From Cystobacter fuscus (lineage in GTDB: Bacteria > Myxococcota > Myxococcia > Myxococcales > Myxococcaceae), in contig NZ_CP022098.1 in NCBI RefSeq assembly GCF_002305875.1, forward strand, positions 1,302,001 to 1,366,000: DNA of 64,000 nt. The letters run 5' to 3'. Numbering within the stretch: the first letter of the stretch is position 1; the number at the start of each line of letters is the position of its first letter. Shown piece after piece: positions 36,532 to 45,049 of this stretch. Both the position numbers and the translations under genes were made by a program. Below the pieces are notes generated by a model. It saw nothing but the letters and a program-made list of their open reading frames with translations. It was not told the origin of the DNA and searched no databases.

Positions 36532-37827
36532 ATGTGTGTAAGTATGCCACCCAGAGCCATGGCCGTCCTGGGTGTGGCCCTCACTCTTCTTCTGGCGGGT
36601 TGCGCTGCGTCTGACGAAACCCTCCAGGTTGAAGAGGCAAGCTCCAAATCCTTTGACGTGGATTCGGATGGCTCCGCGGAGGAACTGTATTTCGAGGTTC
36701 TTCGCCTGCATTCAGCGGGTCTGCTCAGCCCCAAGCGTTTGGAAGAACTCCAGAGTCATCTGGTGATCGTGGACGATGTCTACTCACGGGATGCCGACTA
36801 CGGGGTGGTGCTGCGCGATACCATCTTGTCCCACCTGCGCATGGCGGGTACTGAGGTGCGGCGCGAGGAGGCGCTGGCTCTGTCGGGATGGGAGGGTCGT
36901 GCCTACGTGCGTCGGCTGAACCGGGCCGGGGTGAAATCCGCCGGTCAGTATGCCGATGGGATGGTGCTCGTCGCGGGGATGCTGGGCGTTCCGACCAGTG
37001 CTCAGGAGGGGCTGCTCATGGTGGCCATTCCAACGGGGGGCTATCTCCTCGTGAAGGCCGGAGCAATGGCGCTCAAGCGGATGGCTTTCATCCTGCGGAA
37101 CTGCCGGAACGCGGATGACGTGGTGCGAGGTGCCAGGGGCCTGGGATTCAAGGTCGAGAAGGTAGCGGATGCCTCCTCGCTCCGTACGGCCGTGGCCAAG
37201 ACGAACGAAGGGCTCTCGGTGCGGTTCGAGGAGGTGCTGGCCCGTATTCCCAAGAAGGATGTGGATTTCCCCCGGGAATCGAGTGCGCTGCACGTCACCT
37301 CGGTGAGGAATGTGGACGTGCGGAGTCGGGCGTCCCGGGCGTCGGAGCTCCGGTCCGTGGTGCGTGGAGCGCAATCATATGCCTCCGCGGATGTCCTCCG
37401 CAGCCGCGTGAGGGAGTTTATCGCCGAGAAAATCAAGCCCGAGTTCGATGAGCCTATCGAGTTCTTCATCCATGGTACGACTCATGCGCGAGCCGTGATG
37501 TTCAAGCCGGAGGCCGGGCTGCGCCTTTTCACGGCGACGGACATTCATGTCGCCTTGCTCTTTTCGCGGCGGACGGTAGGGCGGGAAGGGGGGAGGGTGG
37601 GTGGCACCGTGATTACCCTGCCTCGTACTGTCGCGGACCAACTTCGGAAGAGTGGATTGCTCAGGACTCAGCCTGTGCCGGACATGCCAAGACTCCTGGA
37701 GACCATTTTCGAGCCCGGAGCCGTTGATGCTCTGAGGAAGCTGCGTTTATCGATACCTTGCCGGAAGGATTTTTCGATCCATGAAGGGGCCCGTGACGAC
37801 CATACGCGTCGACCTGCCGACGGATAA
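36532..37827 (+). CDS. Lipoprotein with probable ADP-ribosyltransferase-like toxin domain
   Basis: 431 aa. Signal peptide with lipobox LLAGC (Cys 24). The mature N-terminal half is helical with a hydrophobic Gly-rich segment at about 140-180 (VPTSAQEGLLMVAIPTGGYL). The C-terminal part, about 295-400, has FFIHGTTHARAVMF, then LRLFTATDIHVALLFSRRT and GGTVITLPRTVADQL: the H-G-T/S start, FxTxxD middle and hydrophobic strands expected of ART-fold polymorphic toxin domains. This matches lipoprotein toxins delivered to siblings in myxobacteria (SitA-type logic); the assignment is by pattern, not search. The last 15 codons overlap the next gene. The base composition looks less GC-extreme than its neighbours, hinting at transfer. 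Confidence 0.55.
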   Translation: MCVSMPPRAMAVLGVALTLLLAGCAASDETLQVEEASSKSFDVDSDGSAEELYFEVLRLHSAGLLSPKRLEELQSHLVIVDDVYSRDADYGVVLRDTILSHLRMAGTEVRREEALALSGWEGRAYVRRLNRAGVKSAGQYADGMVLVAGMLGVPTSAQEGLLMVAIPTGGYLLVKAGAMALKRMAFILRNCRNADDVVRGARGLGFKVEKVADASSLRTAVAKTNEGLSVRFEEVLARIPKKDVDFPRESSALHVTSVRNVDVRSRASRASELRSVVRGAQSYASADVLRSRVREFIAEKIKPEFDEPIEFFIHGTTHARAVMFKPEAGLRLFTATDIHVALLFSRRTVGREGGRVGGTVITLPRTVADQLRKSGLLRTQPVPDMPRLLETIFEPGAVDALRKLRLSIPCRKDFSIHEGARDDHTRRPADG

Positions 37828-38155
37828 TCTCAAGTACAAGGGCTCGTTCACCTATTTCTTCATCTCCGCGGAGGATGGCCAGAGATGGCACCCATGGTGG
37901 AAGACGTTATTCAGCTTCTTGTTGGAACTTGAACGGCAATCCGTGGGCTTGAGTCAAGACGGCGTGGAGATGGAAGTCGCGCTGATGACCGGAAAGACGC
38001 GTCAGGATTTCCTGAAGCTTCTTCAAACCGCTCCAGAATCGGAAGTGGAAGGCCATCGAACATTGCGTTCAGCGCTGCGGCGGTTGCCGCTGCACGAACT
38101 CGATGTGCCTGTCCGTTACTTCGGACCCGATCCCGAATCGCGAGGAAATGAATGA
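37781..38155 (+). CDS. Candidate immunity protein of the toxin locus
   Basis: 124 aa, soluble, no signal peptide. A beta-rich N-terminus (VTTIRVDLPTDNL, FTYFFISAEDGQRW) is followed by helices with an acidic C-terminal half. It overlaps the end of the toxin-type gene by 47 bp and its stop overlaps the start of the following gene (ATGA), so all three are translationally linked. Small, cytosolic and immediately downstream of a lipoprotein toxin is the position of Sit immunity proteins; I see no known immunity motif, so this is inferred from position only. Confidence 0.5.
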   Translation: MKGPVTTIRVDLPTDNLKYKGSFTYFFISAEDGQRWHPWWKTLFSFLLELERQSVGLSQDGVEMEVALMTGKTRQDFLKLLQTAPESEVEGHRTLRSALRRLPLHELDVPVRYFGPDPESRGNE

Positions 38156-38958
38156 GCGGAGCACCTCCCTCCTGGGTGGGTAGGCGCGCCCTGTTGGTGC
38201 TGATGCTCTCACTCGCGGGTTGCAAGAAGCCCGGCTCCGGGTCCTCCCGGGTGGATTGTCAGGAGGACCTCGATTGTTACATCGCCCGTGCTCGGCAATG
38301 TCTCCCAACGACCGTGGTGCACGCCGGTCTCTACCCCTTGAACTGGGCCGAGCCAGTCAGCGAAGTACCAATGACGCTCCAGTATGAAGTGCACGGCAGG
38401 GTCGGGGGCCGCTGCCATGTTTCACGCATCCAACTCCATCCTTCCTGGGATTGGCCGGACGCGGGCCCTCGGCCCGAGGATGCCTGGGACGTGCTGCGGT
38501 GGGAACAACGGCAGGAGATGCCTTTCAGCAACGCGCTGGGAATCCATGCACCCCTCATGCAGTGCCTGTACGAGGGCTCCGAGGCGGCCGGCACGGTGGA
38601 GCGGGTGCGCGACGGTACCGCCACGCTTCAGGACATGTCGGCTTGTTTCCCCGGTGATGGCCGCTGCGGAGCGCTGCCTCGCTTCGTGGTGGGTTGTAGA
38701 ACCCGGGAGTGTGTGTTCGGGCGCTGGAGCTTTGTCTGTGAGTCCCACGGGCAACTCCGTACGTGCGAGGGAACTCGCTTGTCGGACAACACCCCATGGG
38801 AGAAGCGCTGCGTGAGTGCATGCGGCGAGGATGGCAAGGAGGTGCTCGACTGCGACTTTTTCTGGCCCGAGCGCCGCCGCGCCAGGCTTCATCGTGAAGC
38901 CGAGGAGCGGCGCTCGCGCGCCGCGGGATTATCCGCGGACGGGGGACTGGCTCCGTGA
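38152..38958 (+). CDS. Cysteine-rich lipoprotein, third gene of the toxin locus
   Basis: 268 aa. Signal peptide with lipobox LAGC. The mature part has about fifteen further Cys residues, several in pairs (DCQEDLDCYIARARQC, GCRTRECVFG, SACGEDGKEVLDC), so it is probably disulfide-bonded outside the cytosol. Its ATG overlaps the stop of the candidate immunity gene. It could be a second surface component, such as an accessory or receptor-like lipoprotein, but nothing in it names a function. Confidence 0.5.
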   Translation: MSGAPPSWVGRRALLVLMLSLAGCKKPGSGSSRVDCQEDLDCYIARARQCLPTTVVHAGLYPLNWAEPVSEVPMTLQYEVHGRVGGRCHVSRIQLHPSWDWPDAGPRPEDAWDVLRWEQRQEMPFSNALGIHAPLMQCLYEGSEAAGTVERVRDGTATLQDMSACFPGDGRCGALPRFVVGCRTRECVFGRWSFVCESHGQLRTCEGTRLSDNTPWEKRCVSACGEDGKEVLDCDFFWPERRRARLHREAEERRSRAAGLSADGGLAP

Positions 38959-38982
38959 CAATCCCTGCTCATGTCCAGCGGT

Positions 38983-39861
38983 TCAAAGCTTGCCGATCAG
39001 CGCGTCCACCAGAGCCCGCACGGCCCCGGGGCCGCCCTGGTGCAGGAAGAGGTTGGGCTCGGTGACTTCCAGCTCCATCAGCCGCAGCGCGCCCCGCTCA
39101 TCCCGCGCCATGTCCACCCGGGCGTAGAGCAACTCGAACCCGGTGGCGGCGAGCACCTTCCGGGCGAAGGCCCGTTCTTCCTCGGAGGACGTGAGGGACT
39201 CGGCGAGGGTGGGATCATAGCCCGGGCGAGCCGACAGGGCGGCGGGCCGCAGGATGGCGTGGGTGTACTCCCCGCCGAAGAAGAGCAGCGAGCGCTCACC
39301 GTGGCCCTCCACCGAGGAGATGTAGGGCTGCACCATCATGTCCTTGTGCGGCAGCACGCGTGCCACCAGCTCCCGCACGGCGGGCAGTTCCGCGGGCCCG
39401 CGTACCCGGAGCGTGTCGCGCGAGCCCGCGGATACCGCCGGCTTCACCACCGCGTCGCTCCAGCCGCGCTCGGCGAGCAGGGCCTCCACGTCCGGAGTCG
39501 AACCCCGCGCGAGCCAGGCCGTGGGAACGATGGGCACACCGCGTGACTCCAGCTCGCGCAGGTAGCCCTTGTGCGTGTTCCACCGCAGCACCTCGGGCGG
39601 ATTCCACAAGGGGCATTGGGCTCCGGCGCGCTCGGCCCAGGCGACGAACTCGTCACGGCGCTTGTCCGAGTCCCAGGCGGTGCGGATGAGCGCGAGCCGG
39701 AAGCGGCTCCAGTCCACCGCCGGATCATCCCAGATGACGGGCCCGGCTTTCAGGCCCCGGACGGCGAGCGCCTCGGCGAGCAGGAGCTCGTCGGGCCGGC
39801 AATCGGGGTAGGTGGACGCGGTGACCAGGGCGATATCGAGAGGGGCGCCAGGGAAGGGCAT
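38983..39861 (-). CDS. ATP-grasp ligase, RimK/DcsG-like
   Basis: 292 aa, cytosolic. Two-lobed ATP-grasp fold: WNTHKGYLRELESRGVPIVPT (lobe A), VVKPAVSAGSRDT (ATP-binding lysine and glycine loop), PYISSVEGHGERSLLFF with a catalytic Arg, and the acidic ELLYARVDMARDERG...LMELEVTEPNLF carrying Asp/Glu metal ligands. Such enzymes join a carboxylate to an amine through an acyl-phosphate, often in peptide-like natural products or cofactors. Substrate unknown. It follows a small lipoprotein gene by 33 nt on the same strand. Confidence 0.7.
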   Translation of the reverse strand: MPFPGAPLDIALVTASTYPDCRPDELLLAEALAVRGLKAGPVIWDDPAVDWSRFRLALIRTAWDSDKRRDEFVAWAERAGAQCPLWNPPEVLRWNTHKGYLRELESRGVPIVPTAWLARGSTPDVEALLAERGWSDAVVKPAVSAGSRDTLRVRGPAELPAVRELVARVLPHKDMMVQPYISSVEGHGERSLLFFGGEYTHAILRPAALSARPGYDPTLAESLTSSEEERAFARKVLAATGFELLYARVDMARDERGALRLMELEVTEPNLFLHQGGPGAVRALVDALIGKL

Positions 39862-39894
39862 GTCCCCCTCGATATCGGGTGGCGCGGGGCGCGG

Positions 39895-40239
39895 CTACTT
39901 CTTCTCCAGCGGGCCCTCGCCATCGTTGAGCAGGGTCTTCTTCTCACCGGGCTGGGCGGGCTGTTCGAACGGGCCCTCGCCGTCGTCGATGACGCCCTTC
40001 TTGTCTCCGATGTGGCCGTCATCCTGCCCGGTCCCGGAGCCCCCCACGCCTTCCTTGAACCCCTCCACGGCTTCCCGCGTCGCGTCGCCCACGTCGCGCG
40101 CCGTGTCTCCCACCGTCCTGCCTACCTCCCGGGCGTCCTGGCGCAGCTCGCGATCCTGACGCTCGGTGCAGCCGGCCATGAGTCCCGCGATCCCCAGCAG
40201 GCCCATCGCCACCCGTGCCTTCCAGCCCTGTGCCGCCAT
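39895..40239 (-). CDS. Small acidic lipoprotein with a C-terminal tandem repeat
   Basis: 114 aa. Signal peptide with lipobox MAGC. Residues 30-60 are LEA-like helical repeats (REVGRTVGDTARDVGDATREA). The tail has two copies of KKxxxxDGEGPxE separated by 20 residues. Probably a periplasmic structural or stress protein. Likely co-transcribed with the ATP-grasp gene 33 nt downstream. Confidence 0.55.
   Translation of the reverse strand: MAAQGWKARVAMGLLGIAGLMAGCTERQDRELRQDAREVGRTVGDTARDVGDATREAVEGFKEGVGGSGTGQDDGHIGDKKGVIDDGEGPFEQPAQPGEKKTLLNDGEGPLEKK
39911..40005. repeat. 60-bp-period imperfect direct repeat encoding the DGEGP tails
   Basis: Two copies of about 35 bp beginning GGGCCCTCGCC (39911 and 39971) encode the repeated tail of the small lipoprotein. 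A recent unit duplication within the gene is the simplest origin. Confidence 0.55.
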
Positions 40240-40308
40240 GGTGCTCTCCTCCGGTCGAAGTGGTTCGCGGGGAGAAGCTAGGCATCCCGTCCGGCGCGCG
40301 GCGGCCTC

Positions 40309-40334
40309 CCCGCTCCGGGTGGATGAGGAGCGGG
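40309..40334 (-). terminator. Hairpin after the aminotransferase gene
   Basis: CCCGCTCC (40309-40316) and GGAGCGGG (40327-40334) form a perfect 8-bp stem with a 10-nt loop, 29 nt beyond the minus-strand aminotransferase stop. It lacks a T-tract. Confidence 0.35.
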
Positions 40335-40362
40335 CGAGCGAGCGGGCGAAGCCCTCATGGGC

Positions 40363-41574
40363 TCACTGCTGCTGGGAGGCGATGACGGCGCCGAGCCGGC
40401 GCATGCCCTCTTCCAGCAGCTCCGGCGGACGGTTGGAGAAGTTCAGGCGCATGAACTCGTGGCGCGGCTCGGCGGCGTAGAAGGGCGCGCCCGGCACGAA
40501 GGCCACGCGCTTCTCCAGCGCCAGGGGGAAGAGCGCCTCCGCGCTCATGCCGCGCGGCAGCTCCGCCCACACGAACATGCCACCGTCCGGCTGCGTCCAC
40601 CGGGTACCCGCGGGCATGTGCCGCTCCAGCGACGCGAGCATGGCCATGCAGCGCTCGCCGTAGATGACGCGCAGGTGCTCCAGGTGGGCATTGAAGTCGA
40701 AGCGCGTGAGCAGCCGCGCCGTGGCCCGCTGCGCCACCGTGGCGGTGTGCAGATCCGCCGCCTGCTTCACCACGGTGACCGCCCGGAGGATGTCCCGCGG
40801 TCCCACCATCCACCCGATGCGCAACCCGGGCGCCAGGGTCTTGGAGAACGAGCCGAGGCTGACCACCACGCCCTCGTCGTCGAGCGAGGCCAGCGACGGC
40901 AGGTGCTCGCCCCGGAAGCGCAGCTCGCCGTAGGGGTTGTCCTCGAGGATGAGGATGCGGTGGCGCTGGGCGAAGCGCACGAGCGCGCGCCGGCGCTCCA
41001 GCGACAGCGTGGTGCCCTTGGGATTCTGGAAGTTGGGCACCAGGTAGATGAGCTTGGGCTTGCGCGAGGTGACCAGGCGCTCGAGCTCCTCCACCCGCAT
41101 GCCGTCATCGTCGCTGCCCACGACGGCGTAGGAGGCCTCGTAGCCGCTGAACGTCTGCAGCGCGGCGAGGTAGCTGGGGTTCTCCACCACCACCAGGTCT
41201 CCCGGATCGAGCATCACCTTGGCCACCAGCTCGATGCCCTGCTGCGAGCCGTTGGTGATGAGCACCTGATCCACCCCCACGCGCAGACCGCGCTCGCCCA
41301 GGTGCGCGCAGATCCACTCGCGCAGCGGGCCGTAGCCCTCCGTGGTGCTGTACTGCAGCGCGGCGCGGCCCTCCTCGGCGAAGGACTCCGCGTGGGCCTG
41401 GGCGATGGCCTCCACCGGGAAGAGCTCGGGCGCTGGCAGGCCGCCCGCGAAGGAGAGCACGTCCGGACGCTCGGCCACCTTGAGGATCTCCCGGACCGCG
41501 GAGGCCTTCATGCGCGACATGCGCTGGGAGAGCGGGAACGGCGGAGGAGCGTTGGTGTGGGAGGCGGCGAGCAT
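40363..41574 (-). CDS. PLP-dependent aminotransferase, LysN/MocR-core type
   Basis: 403 aa. Fold-type I aminotransferase: SFAGGLPAPELFP at the start, LQYSTTEGYGPLREW, NGSQQGIELVAK, VPNFQNPKGTT, ILEDNPYGELRF and the PLP lysine in SFSKTLAPGLRIGW. The FAGGLP and QYSTTEGY blocks mark the 2-aminoadipate/aromatic aminotransferase (LysN, ARO8-like) group. Coupled to the Lrp regulator upstream (3 nt gap), so its substrate is probably an amino acid sensed by that regulator. Confidence 0.8.
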   Translation of the reverse strand: MLAASHTNAPPPFPLSQRMSRMKASAVREILKVAERPDVLSFAGGLPAPELFPVEAIAQAHAESFAEEGRAALQYSTTEGYGPLREWICAHLGERGLRVGVDQVLITNGSQQGIELVAKVMLDPGDLVVVENPSYLAALQTFSGYEASYAVVGSDDDGMRVEELERLVTSRKPKLIYLVPNFQNPKGTTLSLERRRALVRFAQRHRILILEDNPYGELRFRGEHLPSLASLDDEGVVVSLGSFSKTLAPGLRIGWMVGPRDILRAVTVVKQAADLHTATVAQRATARLLTRFDFNAHLEHLRVIYGERCMAMLASLERHMPAGTRWTQPDGGMFVWAELPRGMSAEALFPLALEKRVAFVPGAPFYAAEPRHEFMRLNFSNRPPELLEEGMRRLGAVIASQQQ

Positions 41575-41577
41575 GGT

Positions 41578-42048
41578 TCAGGCTCCTTTCAGTTCTTCTT
41601 CAGAGACGTGGACGTGCGTCCCCTCCTTGATGGAGGTCAGGACGATGGTGGTGTGGGTGCGCGTGACGCCCGTGATGACCCGCAGCGTCTCCACGAGCAG
41701 GGTGTCGAGCGTCTTCGTGTTCCGGGTGCGCACCTTGAGGATGTACGAGTCCTGTCCCGCCACGCGGTGGGCCTCGAGCACCTCGGGCAGCGCCAGCACC
41801 TTCTTGGCGAAGCCCTCGAAGTACCTGGGATGTTCGATGCTCACGCCAATGAAGGCGGTGATGTCCTTGCCCAGCTTCGCCGCGTCCACGTGCGCCGCGT
41901 AGCCCGTGATGACTCCCCGCTCCTCGAGCTTGCGGATGCGCTCGGCCACCGCCGGCTGGGACAGCCCCACCGCTCGCGACAACTCCAGCTGCGTGGCGCG
42001 GCCCTCGCGCTGCAACAGATCGAGGAGGTGGTAGTCGAGCTCATCCAT
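41578..42048 (-). CDS. Lrp/AsnC family transcriptional regulator
   Basis: 156 aa. N-terminal winged helix-turn-helix starting MDELDYHLLDLLQREGRATQLELS with RAVGLSQPAVAERIRKLEERG as the recognition region, then the RAM (ligand-binding) domain with EHPRYFEGFAKKVLALPEVLEAHRV and the GQDSYILKV strand. The start is ATG 42048; the frame reads upstream to 42348 without domain sequence. Divergent from the spermidine-synthase-like genes, with an inverted repeat between them. It probably controls its own operon with the aminotransferase. Confidence 0.88.
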   Translation of the reverse strand: MDELDYHLLDLLQREGRATQLELSRAVGLSQPAVAERIRKLEERGVITGYAAHVDAAKLGKDITAFIGVSIEHPRYFEGFAKKVLALPEVLEAHRVAGQDSYILKVRTRNTKTLDTLLVETLRVITGVTRTHTTIVLTSIKEGTHVHVSEEELKGA

Positions 42049-42061
42049 GGCGGCGGGGTGG

Positions 42062-42103
42062 ACCTTATTTTTATAAGCCTCGGTGGGTCTCCACGAATAA
42101 GGT
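42062..42103. promoter_or_regulatory. AT-rich inverted repeat upstream of the Lrp gene (candidate operator)
   Basis: ACCTTATT (42062-42069) and AATAAGGT (42096-42103) form a perfect inverted repeat, with a second nested CTTAT-TTTT-ATAAG inside. This is the most AT-rich spot in the region and lies just upstream of the regulator start. Lrp proteins bind such AT-rich dyads, so autoregulation is likely. Confidence 0.5.
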
Positions 42104-42283
42104 ATATGTAGTCCGTCTTTTTTGCAAGAAGCTTGACGGAGGAGTCGCCAGACGGACATGCGCTGCGTCCGTGGGTCGCAGGAGAAGGGGAGGGATTGAA
42201 CGCTTCGGTCTCCCCGGGGTTCATGACCCGTGGGGTGAGACGAACGCCTTGCGTGAACCGCTCCTGTTTGTAGGCTGCGCCCC

Positions 42284-45049
42284 TTGCGTTCCTCCAACCG
42301 TCCCAGAGTCCTGCCCATCGTCGCGCTGCTGTCGGGATGGTGCGGCATTGCGTACGAACTGCTCTACTCGCGCGAGTTGACGGCCCACCTGGGCGACATG
42401 TTCCAGGTCAACGCCGCCATCCTGACCAGCTTCCTGATGGGAATCGGCGTGGGCGCCTGGGTGGCCCATCGGTTCGTCAAGGGGTTGTGGTTGGTGGAGC
42501 TCGGCATTGGTGTGTACGCGCTGGGGGTCGCCTGGACATTGGGCGGCGACACCCAGGCCGTGCTCGAGTTCCTGTTGCCCGTGCTGGGGCTGGGTCGCTG
42601 GGCGGTGGCGATCACCGCGTTCGCGTTCGCGTTCGTTCCCGCGCTGCTCATCGGGTTCTCGGTGCCGCTCTTCTCGCTCTACGCCCGGCACTACCTGGGC
42701 ACCGAGCGGCCCGCGGATGCCTTCAACATCGTCTATTGGATCTACAACCTGGGCGGAGCCGCGTGCGTGCTCGCCATGGAGTATGGCCTGCTGCGCGCGC
42801 TGGGCATCCAGCAGACACTGATGTTCCTGGCGTTGCTCAACCTGGTGAGCGCGTTGGTGCTCCGGCCCCTCGCGCTTCCCCAGGAGCAGCTCCAGGACGC
42901 CCGCGAGCCCGTGCCCGCGCGGTGGGTGGGCGCGCTCTTCGCCGCCAGCGCGCTGAGCGGGCTGTTCCAGCTCTTCCTCCTCAAGGTGACGGAGATCGTC
43001 TTCGGGCCCTTCCATGAGAACTTCGCCCTGGTGCTGGCGCTGGGGTTGGCGGGGATTTCTCTCGGCACCTGGCTGGTGCACCGGTGGAAGGCCCGCTTCG
43101 AGACCTGGCTGCTGCTCGGCGCCGCCGCGGTGGGCGCGAGCCTGTGGCTCCTGCAGCCGCTCATCCACGCGTGGGGGTATGTCAACGCGGCGTTCGGCGT
43201 GACGCCCGTGCTCAGCTCGGTGTGCAAGGGCGTGATGCTCACGGCCATGGGGCTGGTGCCCCTGACGGTGTTCGGCGCCACGGTGCCGGCACTGCTCGGT
43301 GAGCTGTCCGGCGCGCGCACCACCGCGGGGCGCATGCTCGCCGTGTCGAGCTTCGGCAACTGCCTGGGTTATGTGCTGGCCGTCGCGGTGCTCTACGAGA
43401 ACCTGTCGTTCCGGCTCCTGGCGCTGCTCTTCCCGGTGGGCCTGTGGGTGGCGGGGCTGGTCGCCCGGGAGCGCTCGCACGCGGTGTCCTGGGGCGCGCG
43501 GCTGCTGCCCCTGCCCCTCATCGTCCTCACCGCCGTGACGTGGTCGGACGCGCTCTTGCAACTGTCCTATCGCGACTTCGCCACCGCCGAGACCCTCTCG
43601 CGCACCCTGTCCAACGTGCGCGAGATGGAGCTGCTCAAGCGCTTCGACAGCGCGCTCAGCCTGGTGCGTGACACGCAAGGCGAGGAGTCGGTCATCATCA
43701 ACGGCTACCGCTCCCTGGTCGCGTCACGCTCGGGGCGCACCAACCTCAGCGAGCTCATCGTCGGCACCTCGCCCGCGCTCTACACGCCCCGGCGGGAGCG
43801 GGCGCTGGTGCTCGGCGTGGGCACGGGCATCACCGCGGGCGCCACCGCCAGCCTGTTCGCGCGCACGGATGGCGTGGAGATCAATCCGGCCGTGGCGGCG
43901 GCCCTGCCCCGCTTCTCGCCGAACAACCTCGGGCTGGTGTCGCGTCCCGGGTTCCAACTGCTGCTCGAGGATGGCATCACCGCGCTCGCCCGCTCCCGGG
44001 AGCGCTACGACGCCATCGTCAACACCGTCACCAGCCCGCTCTACTTCTCGTCGAGCAAGCTGTACACGCGCGAGTTCTTCGAGCTGGTCAAGAGCCGCCT
44101 CTCCGAGGGCGGGGTGTACTCCATGTGGTTCGACGTGCGGGTCACCCAGGACGGGGCGCGCATCATCTTCGAGACGTTGCGCCAGAGCTTCGCCGACTGC
44201 CACTTCGTCTTCCTCACGTCCGTGTACACGCAGGTGGTGTGCGGCAACCGGCCGCTCGAGCCCCACGCGCTTCCCGAGGAGGCCTGGCCCGAGGACTTGA
44301 AGGCCCTGTTCACGGCGCATGGGCTCGGCGTGAGCCTGAACGAGCTGTACTCCCACCTCATCCTGCGCCGGCACGAGCTGTTCGCCATCGACTGGGACGC
44401 GCCCCTCAATACCTTCGATCGGCCGCAGCTGGAGTTCGTGATGGCCTCGGTCTCGCTCAACCAGGGCCAGGCCAGACCGTGGTCTCCACTGAGCCTCGTC
44501 CAGGTCGATCTCTCCGTTCCGGGATTCGGGGGCGCGCCCCTCACGCGCGACACCCTGGGGGTGCGCTGCGCCGTCCTGCAGCGGGTGAGCCACTCGATGG
44601 ATCCGCTGTGCCGGCAATTGCTCACCAACGGTGGCCGCCAGTCCCCGCCGCTCTCGTATGTCGACTACCTGCTGCGCTGGGATCCGGAGGCCTCGCCGGC
44701 GACGCGTCTGGCGCTGGTGCAGGAGCTGGTGCGCAACGACCAGCCGGAGCGGGCACTGTCGGTGCTCGAGGCGGAGCCTGCCCTGTCCCGGGCGGGGCTG
44801 GCCGCGGAGGTGCTGCGGCTGGAGTTGATGCTCCAGTTGGGCCGTCCGGTGGAGGACGAGGCGCTCTTGCGACTCTACCGTCAGGGCCCGCTGGTCCCCG
44901 AGGTGCGGCGCATCCTCGCCCGGGTCATGGCCCAGCGGGGTCTGAAGGCCGAGGCGCTGGCCCACCTCGAGTTCCTGCGGCAGCTGGGGCCGCCGCGCCC
45001 CGAGGACGAAGCGCTGCGCGAGACCTTGTTGAAGGAGAACACGCCGTGA
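42284..45049 (+). CDS. Membrane-anchored spermidine-synthase-like protein (first of two)
   Basis: 921 aa. Residues about 1-420 hold roughly a dozen membrane helices. About 480-700 form a spermidine/spermine-synthase-type Rossmann fold: LVLGVGTGITAGATASLF (SAM/dcSAM site), DGVEINPAV and LLEDGITALARSRERYDAIV; the usual catalytic DP of such enzymes is a TSP here. The C-terminal about 200 residues are helical and TPR-like. No ATG fits the first membrane segment, so the start is TTG 42284. The next gene overlaps its stop by 3 nt (GTGA). Substrate unknown; bacterial membrane-fused versions are not well studied. Confidence 0.7.
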   Translation: MRSSNRPRVLPIVALLSGWCGIAYELLYSRELTAHLGDMFQVNAAILTSFLMGIGVGAWVAHRFVKGLWLVELGIGVYALGVAWTLGGDTQAVLEFLLPVLGLGRWAVAITAFAFAFVPALLIGFSVPLFSLYARHYLGTERPADAFNIVYWIYNLGGAACVLAMEYGLLRALGIQQTLMFLALLNLVSALVLRPLALPQEQLQDAREPVPARWVGALFAASALSGLFQLFLLKVTEIVFGPFHENFALVLALGLAGISLGTWLVHRWKARFETWLLLGAAAVGASLWLLQPLIHAWGYVNAAFGVTPVLSSVCKGVMLTAMGLVPLTVFGATVPALLGELSGARTTAGRMLAVSSFGNCLGYVLAVAVLYENLSFRLLALLFPVGLWVAGLVARERSHAVSWGARLLPLPLIVLTAVTWSDALLQLSYRDFATAETLSRTLSNVREMELLKRFDSALSLVRDTQGEESVIINGYRSLVASRSGRTNLSELIVGTSPALYTPRRERALVLGVGTGITAGATASLFARTDGVEINPAVAAALPRFSPNNLGLVSRPGFQLLLEDGITALARSRERYDAIVNTVTSPLYFSSSKLYTREFFELVKSRLSEGGVYSMWFDVRVTQDGARIIFETLRQSFADCHFVFLTSVYTQVVCGNRPLEPHALPEEAWPEDLKALFTAHGLGVSLNELYSHLILRRHELFAIDWDAPLNTFDRPQLEFVMASVSLNQGQARPWSPLSLVQVDLSVPGFGGAPLTRDTLGVRCAVLQRVSHSMDPLCRQLLTNGGRQSPPLSYVDYLLRWDPEASPATRLALVQELVRNDQPERALSVLEAEPALSRAGLAAEVLRLELMLQLGRPVEDEALLRLYRQGPLVPEVRRILARVMAQRGLKAEALAHLEFLRQLGPPRPEDEALRETLLKENTP

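Noticed and set aside
37740-37827. Frameshift at the end of the toxin-type gene
   Set aside because: The unusual basic tail overlapping the next gene could suggest one, but without homologues to compare, an overlap is equally plausible.
44125-45045. Extension of the second spermidine-synthase-like gene
   Set aside because: It overlaps the first synthase gene in another frame; the GTGA overlap at 45046 is the normal coupled start.
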